A stretch of 29,684 nucleotides of DNA from Dehalococcoidales bacterium (GTDB lineage Bacteria; Chloroflexota; Dehalococcoidia; Dehalococcoidales; Fen-1064), in assembly GCA_016929875.1 (NCBI GenBank), contig JAFGHZ010000042.1, positions 1 through 29,684 on the forward strand, given 5' to 3'. Under the pieces are notes generated by a model. That model was given only the letters and a program-made list of their open reading frames with translations, was not told where the DNA came from and made no database searches. The translations under genes were made by a program, and so were the position numbers. How positions within the stretch are numbered: the stretch's first letter is position 1; each line of letters starts with the position of its first letter. Below, piece after piece: positions 20,647 to 29,200 of the stretch.

Positions 20647-22344
20647 CTACTGGATGGAGAAGACATTTCGCATGATTTCGTAGGGAGTAGTAATGCCGGC
20701 TTTTACCTTCAACATGCCATCATGCCAGAGTGACAACATACCATCCTTATATGCCTGGGCGCGGATATCGTCAGCTCCTGCGCTCTTTACAATCATTCTT
20801 CTTACTGCTTCCGTGACAATCAGGACCTCGAAGATTCCTGTTCTACCCAGGTAACCCGTACCGGCACAGAAGTTACATCCCGCTCCAACAACAAATTCCG
20901 AGCGTTTCTCTTTCATCTCGTCCTCGTAAGCGGATTGTTCTTCCTCCTTGATTTTGGTGGGATGAGAACAATACGGACAGACACGCCGCACCATTCTTTG
21001 TGCCACGATGCCCACCAGCGCGGAAGCAATGAGGAAAGGCTCTACTCCCAGGTCTACCATTCTGAATATCGTGCCTACCGTATCGTTGGCGTGTACCGAT
21101 GAAAGAACCAGGTGGCCCGTTAGGGCTGCCTGGGTACCTATCTGGGCGGTTTCCTGGTCACGGATTTCACCGACGAGAATGACATTGGGGTCAAGTCGCA
21201 TACAAGCCCTTAAGCCGGTAGCAAAAGTCATTCCGGCTGCAGGATTAACCTGCATCTGGTTGATACTGGCAAAACGGTATTCTACAGGGTCCTCGATGGT
21301 CAGGATATTACGCCCGATGCTATCCAGCTGATTAACGGTGGCATACTGGGTCGTGGTTTTCCCCGAACCGGTAGGTCCGCTAATCAATATCATGCCGAAG
21401 GGGGATCTTACCATTTGCAAATATTTAGCCAGAACATCAGGCAAGAAACCTATATCCGGTAGAGGTAGAAAGGCAAAGGTTTTATCGAGGATTCGCATAA
21501 CCACCATCTCTCCGTAGATGGTGTTCGAGGTAGCCACACGAATATCAACTTCCCTGTTTCCCATATCGATGGTAATCTGTCCGTCCTGAGGGCGGCGGCG
21601 CTCTGCGATATTGAGACCGGCCATGATTTTTATACGCGAGATCATCGGAGGGTGGACACTCAGGGGCAATGTCATCACTTCCGTTAAAATACCGTCGATG
21701 CGGTAGCGAACGCGCAACTTGTCTTCTTGCGGTTCGACATGTATATCGGATGCTCTGTCGCGTACTGCCTGTTTGATAAGCAGGTCGATAGCGCGCACGA
21801 CCGGTGCCTGAGCGATTGCTTCGGCGGAGATTCTTGCCTCCCTGGTACCTTCCCGTCGAAAGCGGGTAGGGATTTGGCTGAGCTGCTCTTCGATTTCACC
21901 GCCGACCCTGTAGTTCAGGTCGGTCATTTCCTGGATGTCCTGCGCGGTACAGAGTACCGGCGATACTGTTTTTTTAGTCAAAATCGAGATGTCCTCGATT
22001 GCCTGGATGTCTCTCGGGTCCTCCATCGCTATCACTATCGTATCGTCGGTGACGTCTACCGGGATAACATTGTATCTCCTGCAGACGGCTTCCGGTACCA
22101 GTTTTATCGCATCGGCTTTGACGCCTTCTTTTCTCAAGTTGACGAAGGGGATACCCAGCTGGAGGCTGGTGAAGAATGCCAGTTGCTGGGGCGTGATGAG
22201 ACGTTGTTGCAGTAGAATCTGCTCGAATCTGCCGCCGCTTTTTCGTTGCAGGTCTATGACTTGTTTTAATTGTTCCTGGGTGATTACTTCTCCTTCAACC
22301 AGCATCTGCCCCAGGTTGTTTTTCTTTACCTCTGGCATTTCCAT
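20647..22344 (-). CDS. pilB: Type IV pilus extension ATPase PilB
   Basis: This 565-aa GspE/PilB ATPase powers pilus extension. The N-terminal domain (about 10-150) has two MshEN-like helical modules (LGQMLVEGEVITQEQL and FEQILLQQRLITPQQL). The catalytic core has Walker A GPTGSGKT (323-330), an Asp box LTIEDPVEYR (348-357), Walker B LVGEIRDQE (390-398) and a His box HLVLSSVHAND. A tetracysteine zinc site is C456-x-x-C459 and C490-x-x-C493, separated by a 30-residue charged insert. The MshEN modules lack the Arg and the central Gly usual in c-di-GMP binding, so nucleotide sensing may be lost. It stops 7 bases before the pilC ATG. Confidence 0.96.
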   Translation of the reverse strand: MEMPEVKKNNLGQMLVEGEVITQEQLKQVIDLQRKSGGRFEQILLQQRLITPQQLAFFTSLQLGIPFVNLRKEGVKADAIKLVPEAVCRRYNVIPVDVTDDTIVIAMEDPRDIQAIEDISILTKKTVSPVLCTAQDIQEMTDLNYRVGGEIEEQLSQIPTRFRREGTREARISAEAIAQAPVVRAIDLLIKQAVRDRASDIHVEPQEDKLRVRYRIDGILTEVMTLPLSVHPPMISRIKIMAGLNIAERRRPQDGQITIDMGNREVDIRVATSNTIYGEMVVMRILDKTFAFLPLPDIGFLPDVLAKYLQMVRSPFGMILISGPTGSGKTTTQYATVNQLDSIGRNILTIEDPVEYRFASINQMQVNPAAGMTFATGLRACMRLDPNVILVGEIRDQETAQIGTQAALTGHLVLSSVHANDTVGTIFRMVDLGVEPFLIASALVGIVAQRMVRRVCPYCSHPTKIKEEEQSAYEDEMKEKRSEFVVGAGCNFCAGTGYLGRTGIFEVLIVTEAVRRMIVKSAGADDIRAQAYKDGMLSLWHDGMLKVKAGITTPYEIMRNVFSIQ

Positions 22345-22375
22345 CTATCCTCTCCTCACCCGAGTAATGTCCGGC

Positions 22376-22792
22376 TTATTGCGGAGTCGGGGGCTTATTG
22401 GAAGTCAACAGTATTTTTATTACAGCTTCCTTTTTGGTAGCGCTGCGTGGACCTGATTTTCCGATTGTTTGAGCGATAGACTCCGGTATCTCCAGCGTTA
22501 TGCCTGTATCGGGTAGCCTGGTCGATAATAATTTAATAAGCGGTACCGGCTTGTCCAGAACAATCGTAATCACGGTCCCTCTGGCTATGGTGCCTCTAGT
22601 ATGAAGGACCCTTATTTCGGGTATCGTATTCAAGCCGTTATATAGAGAAGAGACCATCTTCACGTTCACCGGTGGCGCTATCATTAACTCTACTTCACCG
22701 GCATAAAGCGTCGGCACATCCTCTCTTTGAGGATATCCTTTTACGTCTTCGACGGCGTTTCCCATATTTACCCGTGCTCTGGAAAATTCCAT
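22376..22792 (-). CDS. Hypothetical protein heading the pilus operon
   Basis: This protein of about 138 aa has an alternating hydrophobic pattern (YAGEVELMIAPPVNVKMVSSL, IRVLHTRGTIARGTVITIVL, PLIKLLSTRLPDTGITLEI). It suggests a small alpha/beta domain similar to the C-terminal domain seen on some Chloroflexi regulatory proteins, and it ends in a Lys/Pro-rich tail. It has no membrane helix or signal. The ATG at 22792 is preferred. A GTG at 22843 would lie almost on the predicted transcription start. It is the first gene of the operon, 31 bases before pilB, so a role in pilus control or ATPase regulation is plausible but unproven. Confidence 0.7.
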   Translation of the reverse strand: MEFSRARVNMGNAVEDVKGYPQREDVPTLYAGEVELMIAPPVNVKMVSSLYNGLNTIPEIRVLHTRGTIARGTVITIVLDKPVPLIKLLSTRLPDTGITLEIPESIAQTIGKSGPRSATKKEAVIKILLTSNKPPTPQ

Positions 22793-22852
22793 AATATTCA
22801 GCCTGCCCTGCTCGAGAAACACACGAGCGTGGCAATCTATCACCTACATTAC

Positions 22853-22881
22853 TATATACCACTATCAAATTCAAGGTGCAA
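22853..22881 (-). promoter_or_regulatory. Promoter of the pilB-pilMN operon
   Basis: On the minus strand, TTGCAC (complement of 22876-22881) is followed after 17 bases by TATATA (22853-22858). The predicted start near 22846 gives a leader of about 54 bases to ATG 22792. Confidence 0.5.
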
Positions 22882-22914
22882 CATCTATACTGTGGTAAGT
22901 GCGCGATATTTGGC

Positions 22915-22944
22915 TTGCCTTGTGTCGCTCGACTGTACTATAAT
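22915..22944 (+). promoter_or_regulatory. Possible plus-strand promoter diverging from the pil operon
   Basis: TTGCCT (22915-22920), 18-base spacer and a perfect TATAAT (22939-22944). It points toward the small membrane peptide at 23094 but is 140 bases away; the nearer candidate at 23019-23048 may be the main start. Confidence 0.35.
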
Positions 22945-23018
22945 GACGGTAAATTACGGCTCAGGAGTCATTAAATTGTAATTAAAAATGGGCCGTGAAA
23001 ATAATTTTTGTCAACTAC

Positions 23019-23048
23019 TTTACATATTACGAATTATTGTGATAAAAT
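23019..23048 (+). promoter_or_regulatory. Promoter of the small membrane peptide
   Basis: TTTACA (23019-23024), 18-base spacer, TAAAAT (23043-23048). The predicted start is near 23055, about 40 bases before ATG 23094. Confidence 0.5.
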
Positions 23049-23093
23049 AGATACAATAGGTAATCCTATACGGCAAATAGACAGGAGGTTGCT

Positions 23094-23174
23094 ATGAATG
23101 TCTGGAGCTGGATTGGCGTCGCTGCCATTGTCATCTTGGTTGTTTTATTCTTCGTTGTGCGAAGAAAGAAATAG
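23094..23174 (+). CDS. 26-residue single-pass membrane peptide
   Basis: ATG 23094 is preceded by an excellent ribosome site (CAGGAGGTTGCT). The frame encodes MNVWSWIGVAAIVILVVLFF followed by VVRRKK and TAG. The product would be one transmembrane helix with a short N-terminus outside and a positive C-terminal stop in the cytoplasm. It has its own promoter and is followed by a terminator-like hairpin at 23249-23293, so it forms a complete small transcription unit. I recognise no family. It may be a regulatory or membrane-stress peptide, or a toxin-like small protein; none is demonstrated. Confidence 0.65.
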   Translation: MNVWSWIGVAAIVILVVLFFVVRRKK

Positions 23175-23248
23175 AATCGTGGGAATCTGCCCGCATTTTT
23201 TGGTTATACCAATTTTATAGAACTTAAAATCATCGGTAACGTATTCAG

Positions 23249-23293
23249 GTGTGAGCGGTTTTGTGTGCCGTCCGCACCTGATTTTGTTTTTAG
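23249..23293 (+). terminator. Terminator of the small peptide transcript
   Basis: CAGGTGTGAGCGG pairs with CCGTCCGCACCTG (10 of 13 positions) around a GTTTTGTGTG-type loop and is followed by ATTTTGTTTTT. Stem plus T-run resembles a rho-independent terminator. Confidence 0.6.
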
Positions 23294-23446
23294 GGTGACG
23301 CCTGCCTGTCAGGGATTGTCGGACGAGACCATACCGCCTTGATGCCACAAATTTAGTGTTCCGTTTCAGCCCCTTTGCCAGCTGGTAAGGGGGTATTTTA
23401 TTTCTATCGGCGGAAAGCTATCCCCGGGTTTTCTTGATTTCTATTA

Positions 23447-23535
23447 CAGGTCGGTTACAATTTTTTCGGATTTTGTAACCGACCTGTAACCGCTTTGTAA
23501 CTGGATTTTCTGCATTAGTAACCGATTTTTAACTG
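23447..23535 (+). promoter_or_regulatory. Regulatory region with 11-bp phased TAACCG repeats and an inverted copy
   Basis: TGTAACCGACC, TGTAACCGCTT and TGTAACTGGAT follow one another exactly every 11 bases (TAAC at 23476, 23487, 23498). Two further copies lie 11 bases apart at 23519 and 23530. The first repeat also forms a perfect 14-bp inverted repeat (CAGGTCGGTTACAA at 23447-23460 with TTGTAACCGACCTG at 23473-23486). Eleven-base direct repeats are the typical binding pattern of OmpR/PhoB-type response regulators. The site lies just upstream of the receiver-domain gene. Confidence 0.7.
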
Positions 23536-23572
23536 CGTGGGAGTAGCATATAGGATAGTAGGGAAGGTAAGT

Positions 23573-23935
23573 ATGAAGATTCTGCTCTATGGCTATGACA
23601 AAACAATCAGGCGTGTTAAATCTTGTCTTGAAGCTGCAGGCGCCGATGTCGTGATGTTGCCCGGCGGGCTCGACAGTGTTCTGATATTGGCTGATGGTGA
23701 GGGTTTCTCGATGGTGATTCTGGATTCTACCGCTTTCGAAGCCAAAAAAGCTTATGAGCATATTAAAAAGCAATGGGACGTTCCGGTGGTGCTGATTATG
23801 GGCGAGGATGAAACCGATTGGAGTAATTTGGGCTCACTGGATGCGGATGGTTATCTCGACAAAACGAATGGTGATGCCGAAGTCATTGCCAGAATTGAAG
23901 CGATGCTACGCCGCATACAGAAGTCGATGAAATAA
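23573..23935 (+). CDS. Stand-alone receiver-domain protein (atypical response regulator)
   Basis: This 120-aa protein folds as a CheY-like receiver: KILLYGYD strand, FSMVILDST with Asp51 as phospho-acceptor, VPVVLIMGED, and a DGYLDKTNGD motif with a candidate conserved lysine. The usual acidic pair after the first strand is reduced to a single Asp9, so phosphorylation may be weak or absent. There is no output domain. GGGAAGG precedes ATG 23573; an in-frame GTG at 23537 lies inside the repeat region and is unlikely. It is 7 bases from the signal peptidase gene, so it is probably co-expressed with the surface-protein module. Confidence 0.8.
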   Translation: MKILLYGYDKTIRRVKSCLEAAGADVVMLPGGLDSVLILADGEGFSMVILDSTAFEAKKAYEHIKKQWDVPVVLIMGEDETDWSNLGSLDADGYLDKTNGDAEVIARIEAMLRRIQKSMK

Positions 23936-23942
23936 TCGAGAG

Positions 23943-24605
23943 ATGAAAATGGAAGAGCAGACTAAAATCGAGACCCCGCAAAAACCCGCCGAGAAACAGG
24001 CTCAGGTAAAGCCCCAGAAGAGGCACGGCAAAGCAACGAGAATCGTTACCTGGATTATTACAGGTATTTTATTGCTGTTCATCGCCGGTCTTTTATTTGT
24101 TTACGCCTCTCCCGATTATGGTTTCTACTATGTGAAAACCGGCAGTATGAAGCCGGCAATCAATCCCGGGGATATCGTTATCACGGGCCCGGTCGGCGGC
24201 TGGTTGACCGGCGAACTGGAAGTGGGCAAGGTCATCACCTATATGCAGGGCGATGTGATGGTTACGCACCGTATTGTGAAAATCAGGGAAGACGGGGCTC
24301 TTACTACAAAGGGCGACGCCAATGAAGACCCCGACCCGCTGACGGTACTCCCGCATAATGTCGACGGTATTTATATGTTCAAAATACCTCTGGTCGGTTA
24401 TATCAGCGGGTTCGTCAGCAATCGCTCCGGCTGGTTCCTCGTGATTATCATCCCGGCTATCGTATTAGTTCTTTTCCTCGTCAGAGATATTATCAAAGAA
24501 GCGTTTAAAGCATCAAAAAAGGGAAATAAAGACACAAAAGGAGGTGAGGTTTATCAGGGGGTACAGAAAAATGACCAACAGGACAAAAAGGAAACAAATA
24601 CTTAA
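23943..24605 (+). CDS. Signal peptidase I, SipW/archaeal (ER) type
   Basis: This 220-aa membrane peptidase has a hydrophilic, Lys/Gln-rich N-terminal tail and a first transmembrane helix at about 33-54. The catalytic serine motif is KTGSMKPAINPGD (Ser68). His109 in VMVTHRIV replaces the lysine of ordinary bacterial enzymes. The aspartate region is TKGDANEDPD (125-131). A second helix (about 163-180) and a charged tail follow. The Ser-His form is the SipW/archaeal-ER subfamily, which in Firmicutes specifically processes TasA/camelysin-like precursors. Three such precursors follow immediately. ATG 23943 is used; ATG 23949 is an alternative. Confidence 0.93.
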   Translation: MKMEEQTKIETPQKPAEKQAQVKPQKRHGKATRIVTWIITGILLLFIAGLLFVYASPDYGFYYVKTGSMKPAINPGDIVITGPVGGWLTGELEVGKVITYMQGDVMVTHRIVKIREDGALTTKGDANEDPDPLTVLPHNVDGIYMFKIPLVGYISGFVSNRSGWFLVIIIPAIVLVLFLVRDIIKEAFKASKKGNKDTKGGEVYQGVQKNDQQDKKETNT

Positions 24606-24649
24606 CTTGGACAACGGAAACAAATAATAACAAATGGAGAAAACTCAAA

Positions 24650-25255
24650 ATGAAAAAGATTCTAGGACTCGGAGCTGCTTTACTGGTTATCATCGCCACG
24701 CTGGGCGTGGGCACATGGGCTTACTTCAGTGACACTGAAACCGTCACCGGAAACGTGGTTGCTTCAGGCACACTCGACTTAGGTTTAGGAGCTAGCGCTT
24801 CATCTTCTGGGAGCCGTCCTACCGGTAGTATCACCGATACGTTCGACCAGACCGGTTGGGCGCCCGGTGGAACGAAAGCCGGCACCATCTATGTTGCGAA
24901 TGCCGGTACCATCAATATGACCACCCTGACGGTTACCTTCGATTACACCGCAGTTAGTACTGCCGGTCGTCCTGCGACAATCACCGGTTCACCCTGGACC
25001 ACCGACCCGACCGACTACTTCGACAAGATGATTACCGCCACTACTGCTACCTGGGGTGGGTCCACTTTTGCGGCTATCGAGGGCAAGACATTAGCAGAAC
25101 TGAAGGCTGCGGGTGCGATTACCTTAACCGGCGGATTGGATGCCGATGCCGAAAAAGCACTGGCAATCACATGGACGTTCAGCACCACTGCTACCAACGG
25201 CTGCCAGGGTAATAGTGTCGAGGTGACCATTACCTTTGACGGCACACAGAACTAA
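24650..25255 (+). CDS. SipW-dependent TasA/camelysin-like exported protein 1
   Basis: This 201-aa protein begins with a short basic start and a hydrophobic helix (LGLGAALLVIIATLGVGTWA), then the YFSDTETVTGN motif and GTLDLGLG. This is the SipW-cognate signal type of TasA/CalY proteins. The mature part is Thr/Gly-rich and beta-sheet-like (TINMTTLTVTFDYTAV; ALAITWTFSTTATNG; VEVTITFDGTQN), with a single Cys near the end. TasA-like proteins assemble into extracellular fibres in biofilms. GGAGA precedes the ATG, and the gene follows its likely peptidase by 44 bases. Confidence 0.88.
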   Translation: MKKILGLGAALLVIIATLGVGTWAYFSDTETVTGNVVASGTLDLGLGASASSSGSRPTGSITDTFDQTGWAPGGTKAGTIYVANAGTINMTTLTVTFDYTAVSTAGRPATITGSPWTTDPTDYFDKMITATTATWGGSTFAAIEGKTLAELKAAGAITLTGGLDADAEKALAITWTFSTTATNGCQGNSVEVTITFDGTQN

Positions 25256-25344
25256 CAAAATTTACGGCTACTCGGGGGAAAATCGATCCGAAGGAGTTTA
25301 ACAAAATACCGCTCCGTAGTCCCGGAAGATGAGGTTGTACCAGG

Positions 25345-25470
25345 ATGAGTATCGTAATAAATACTGAGAAAGCAGTTATCGCCACCGCCTTACCGGCCAC
25401 CAGTCCGGCAGGCGGTGGCTTCCGGGTTCTCAGCGGCGATACCGTCAACAGCTTTATCCAAGGGACGTAA
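25345..25470 (+). other. Structured intergenic segment, possibly a 41-residue frame
   Basis: The 251-base gap between the two TasA-like genes contains nested perfect stems: CTGAGAA (25364-25370)/TTCTCAG (25427-25433), and inside it GCCACCGCCT (25381-25390)/AGGCGGTGGC (25410-25419). The same stretch is an open frame from ATG 25345 to TAA 25470 (MSIVINTEKAVIATALPATS...), with only a weak GAGG upstream. I favour an RNA structure such as an attenuator or stability element over a protein. Confidence 0.4.
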
Positions 25471-25506
25471 CCAACTGAAAGTGACAGGATTAAAGGTCGA
25501 GGAATT

Positions 25507-26181
25507 ATGGAAATATTGAAGAGGGTCATCGGGCTAAGCATCGCAGGCATCGTAATCGCCTGTATTGCTGCGGCTGGTGTTTGGGCTTACGCTTCTGATA
25601 CCGAAGGCGCAAACGGTAACCAGATAATGGCCGGTACCCTCGATTTGAATCCCTCGACCGGTGGGACAAACTATTACAGTCTCGAGCCCGGCGGTAATAA
25701 TGTGAACGGTTACGTAGTTTTCACAAATCTGAAGCATGGGCAATCGGGAAGTATTACCTGGACACTGACGAACAACGGAAGCCTCAACGGTACGCTGACT
25801 ATCGTTTCCAGTGTGTCTTTCGGTGAGGGTACACATCCGTATACCGAGTTGGAGAATGCTATCACCGGGAACAACGGTGGTAGCAATGGAGACCTGGATT
25901 CCTATGTCGGAGTTAGAGTTACGCGCAACGGGACATATATTCTCGGAGACGCTTCGAATTATGTGCCGTTATCCGGTTTAGAAGCGGTGCTCGATGCCGA
26001 AAGTCAGTCTATGGATGCCAGCGGTAATATAACTTACGTACTCGAGTGGTCCATTGCCAGCGATATCAAGAGTGCCGGCGTGGATGGTAAATTCGGTACC
26101 GGCGACGACGTCGATGTTAACGACAATATCATCCAGAGCGATACCGCTGAAATTGGCGTTACCTTTACCCTGACCCAGTGA
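25507..26181 (+). CDS. SipW-dependent TasA/camelysin-like exported protein 2
   Basis: This 224-aa paralogue has the hydrophobic helix VIGLSIAGIVIACIAAAGVW, the YASDTEGANGNQ motif and GTLDL, matching protein 1 around the predicted cleavage site. The mature chain is longer and beta-rich, with HGQSGSITWTLTNNGSLNG typical of TasA-family first strands. Near the end is an Asp/Gly-rich loop, DGKFGTGDDVDVND, that could bind calcium. GAGGAA precedes the ATG. It probably forms or caps a surface fibre with protein 1. Confidence 0.87.
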   Translation: MEILKRVIGLSIAGIVIACIAAAGVWAYASDTEGANGNQIMAGTLDLNPSTGGTNYYSLEPGGNNVNGYVVFTNLKHGQSGSITWTLTNNGSLNGTLTIVSSVSFGEGTHPYTELENAITGNNGGSNGDLDSYVGVRVTRNGTYILGDASNYVPLSGLEAVLDAESQSMDASGNITYVLEWSIASDIKSAGVDGKFGTGDDVDVNDNIIQSDTAEIGVTFTLTQ

Positions 26182-26237
26182 CCCGGACAAATTGAATAAA
26201 GATTATTGATGTCCGTGAGGATATCGGTGAAGAAAAA

Positions 26238-29200
26238 ATGAAGAGACCCGGATGGTTTTCCAAGTGGTTTATACTGCCTGTGATCTTGGTGACGATGATT
26301 GTTGCGCTCATCACCGGGATGACGCTGTCGTCTTTTAGCGACACGGAGACTTCCACGGGTAATACCGCCACCGGCTGGGCATCTTCACAATGGACGCAGA
26401 CCTCGCAATCGGATTTCAATAGCGGCGTTTTGAACGGTGTCGATACTACTACCAGTTCCGGGAATGTGGTTCTGCCTCTGACGCTTACTTCTTACCCCCC
26501 ATCGGGAAATACGGGTTACTGGACTAATCCCGGCAATGCTTATAGCAGTAATAATCAGTACACCACTTTTGCCCCGATAATTTCACAGGCGACGAACAAT
26601 CCTTCGAGTAATACCGGCACTGCCTGGACCAATCCTGCTAATGCCTATACCGACGGTTCGGGTTATGCCTCGATTACCTCGGGAACACCGTCAGGGAGTA
26701 ATAGCTGGGGAGACTACGGATTCAGCTTGACAGGCAATGACATTACTCAGGTACGAGTAAGGTATGATGCGTGGAGTGCAGGGGGCTCGGCGACAACGAG
26801 CAAGAATCCTACCGCGAATACTAACGGCACTGCCCCATGGACTAACCCTGCCAATGCTTATGCCTCCGATGGTTCTTATGCCACCGCCGGTCCTTCTAAT
26901 ACAGTGACCACCAACGCCCCGACAGCTAATTCCGGCGCGTGGACCAGTCCGGCAAATGCCTATGCTGATGATACGAATTATGCTTCAGATGGTACCAACA
27001 ATCATACTCATATTTATAGTGCTTATGGGTTTTCAGTATCTGGTACGGTTACTTCGGTGAGGGTCAATGTGCTCGGGTATTGTTCGGGTAATGATGATAT
27101 TAAACTCGAGTTATCGGCTAACGGAGGCTCAAGCTGGTTGGCTACTTCCAGTACAGTAAATCTGGGGACGGGGAGTCCCGCGGATAACTGGATAGATTGT
27201 ACCGGCTGGACAACCTGGACTTCCGCTAACATAAATAGTAATCAGATTCAAGCAAGAGTTACTCACGTAAAATCCGGTGGTGCCGATACCGTATATCTCG
27301 ACTATTTGCCGATAGAAGTTACTACCAGCATTTTTACGAACAAGGACCAGATATATACGACATTCGGAATTACCGACCCCGCTACTTCATCTCCTATTAC
27401 CAAGGTGGAAATCGGGTATGAAGCTTTTGCCACTGCTACCCAGCAGCTGGATTTTTATACGAGTGCCAATGGCGGTTCGTCATGGTCGAGCGTCCATACT
27501 TCCGGGAACTTAGCCACATCCGACCCCGGTTCTTATACCTATATCGATGTTACGGCCGACCAGACCTGGACATGGGCGCTATTGAACGATACTAACTTCC
27601 AGCTAAAAGTAATAACGAGGTTGCTCAGCGGAGCTCCTACTTTCAATCTGGATGCATTAGTCGTCAGAGTTACATATACCGAATTTGGTGACGAGATAAG
27701 GGTTGACGTTTCATGGAACAACGGCGGCAACTGGTCGAGCACTCAGAATACAGTCTTGACCAGTTCCGAAACAACTACATGGTATGATGTTACTTCGGCG
27801 ACGACCTGGACACCGGCTAACTTGGCTAACGGACAATTGCTGGTCAGGGCGCTGGCATATAGAAATGGTACTGTTGCTGAAGAGGTCAGGCTCGACTGGC
27901 TGACAGTCGAAGTCAACTATACGACAGACAGTTCTACCTTCTACCATACTTACAGCACCTACGGCATTGATTTGACAGGTTATCTGATATCTAAGGTGGA
28001 GGTCGGTGTCGAAGCCTACGCCGCGAGTTCAGAAGAGATCCAGGTAGAAGTTACGTGGAACGGCGGGACAGACTGGAGCCCCAGTATGCACACGAGCGGC
28101 GCGCTGGGTAGTTCCGACCCGGGCAGCGTAAGCTGGATTGACTGCACTGCTGACACTACATGGACGCCGACGACTCTAAACGATACCAACTTCAAGGCTA
28201 GGATATGGTATTACGGGTCGGGTGGACAGATTAGCCTGGATTACCTGCCGGTGCGAATAAGCTACAGGACTGCATCGGGTACGATAGCTTCCGCGGTCTT
28301 CGATACCGGTATAAACGGTTTGAGCTGGGATGCTTTGTTCTGGGACAATACCTTGCCGTCCGGTACGGGTATTACCTTCGAGGTCAGGTCATCGGATACA
28401 CTTTTTGCCAAAGACGCGTTATCGCCAAGCTGGACGTCCGTGGGGAGTGTTACCTCGTCGACCGCAACGGCCACCAATGGCCCTTCATCGAATACAGGTT
28501 CCGCCTGGACGGATCCTGCCAATGCCTATTCTAACGACTCTAGCTATGCCTCGATTACCTCAGGGAGTCCGTCGGGTAGTAATGTCTGGGGGACTTACGG
28601 GTTCAGCCTGTCCGGTGAGACCATCACGCAGGTCAAGGTGAAGTACGATGCCTGGCACGGGACCCTCGGTTCAGCCTCGAGTTGGGTTAGCCCGACTTCA
28701 GACGTTGCTAACGGCTGGACCAATCCTGCGTATGCTTATAACGGCAATACAGGAGATTATGCCTCCTATAGTGTATCCGGCAGTAGTACGTCGCCTTACC
28801 TGGAACTTTATATCAGTGCTATAACCTGCGACAAGGTCAGGGTGTGGTCGGGCAGACAGGGCACCAGAATAGCCAGCCTCGAAGTCGATGTTTATTATAA
28901 TTCCCAGTGGAACAATATCTATTCCGGTACTCTGGTAATCGATAGCTATCAGGAATATTCTATCGGGAGTACACAGACGGTAACGGGTATGCGGGTACGT
29001 TATACTTCTACCGGTAATCCGACACAAGGTGCCTATGTCTATGAGGCACAGTTCAGTTCTATCGGGACCGCGTCTCCTCCGCAAATTGTGGTGGACGTGT
29101 CCTGGGATGGCGGTACAAGCTGGTCGAGTGCTCAGTACCAGGCGTTAACCGGTTCTGAGACGACCTATGACTACAATGTGACCTCTGCAACGGCGTGGGA

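Noticed and set aside
26500..29100. CRISPR-like or tandem DNA repeats
   Set aside because: The repeats are protein-level units in one open frame with irregular spacing and diverged DNA, not short identical repeats with spacers.
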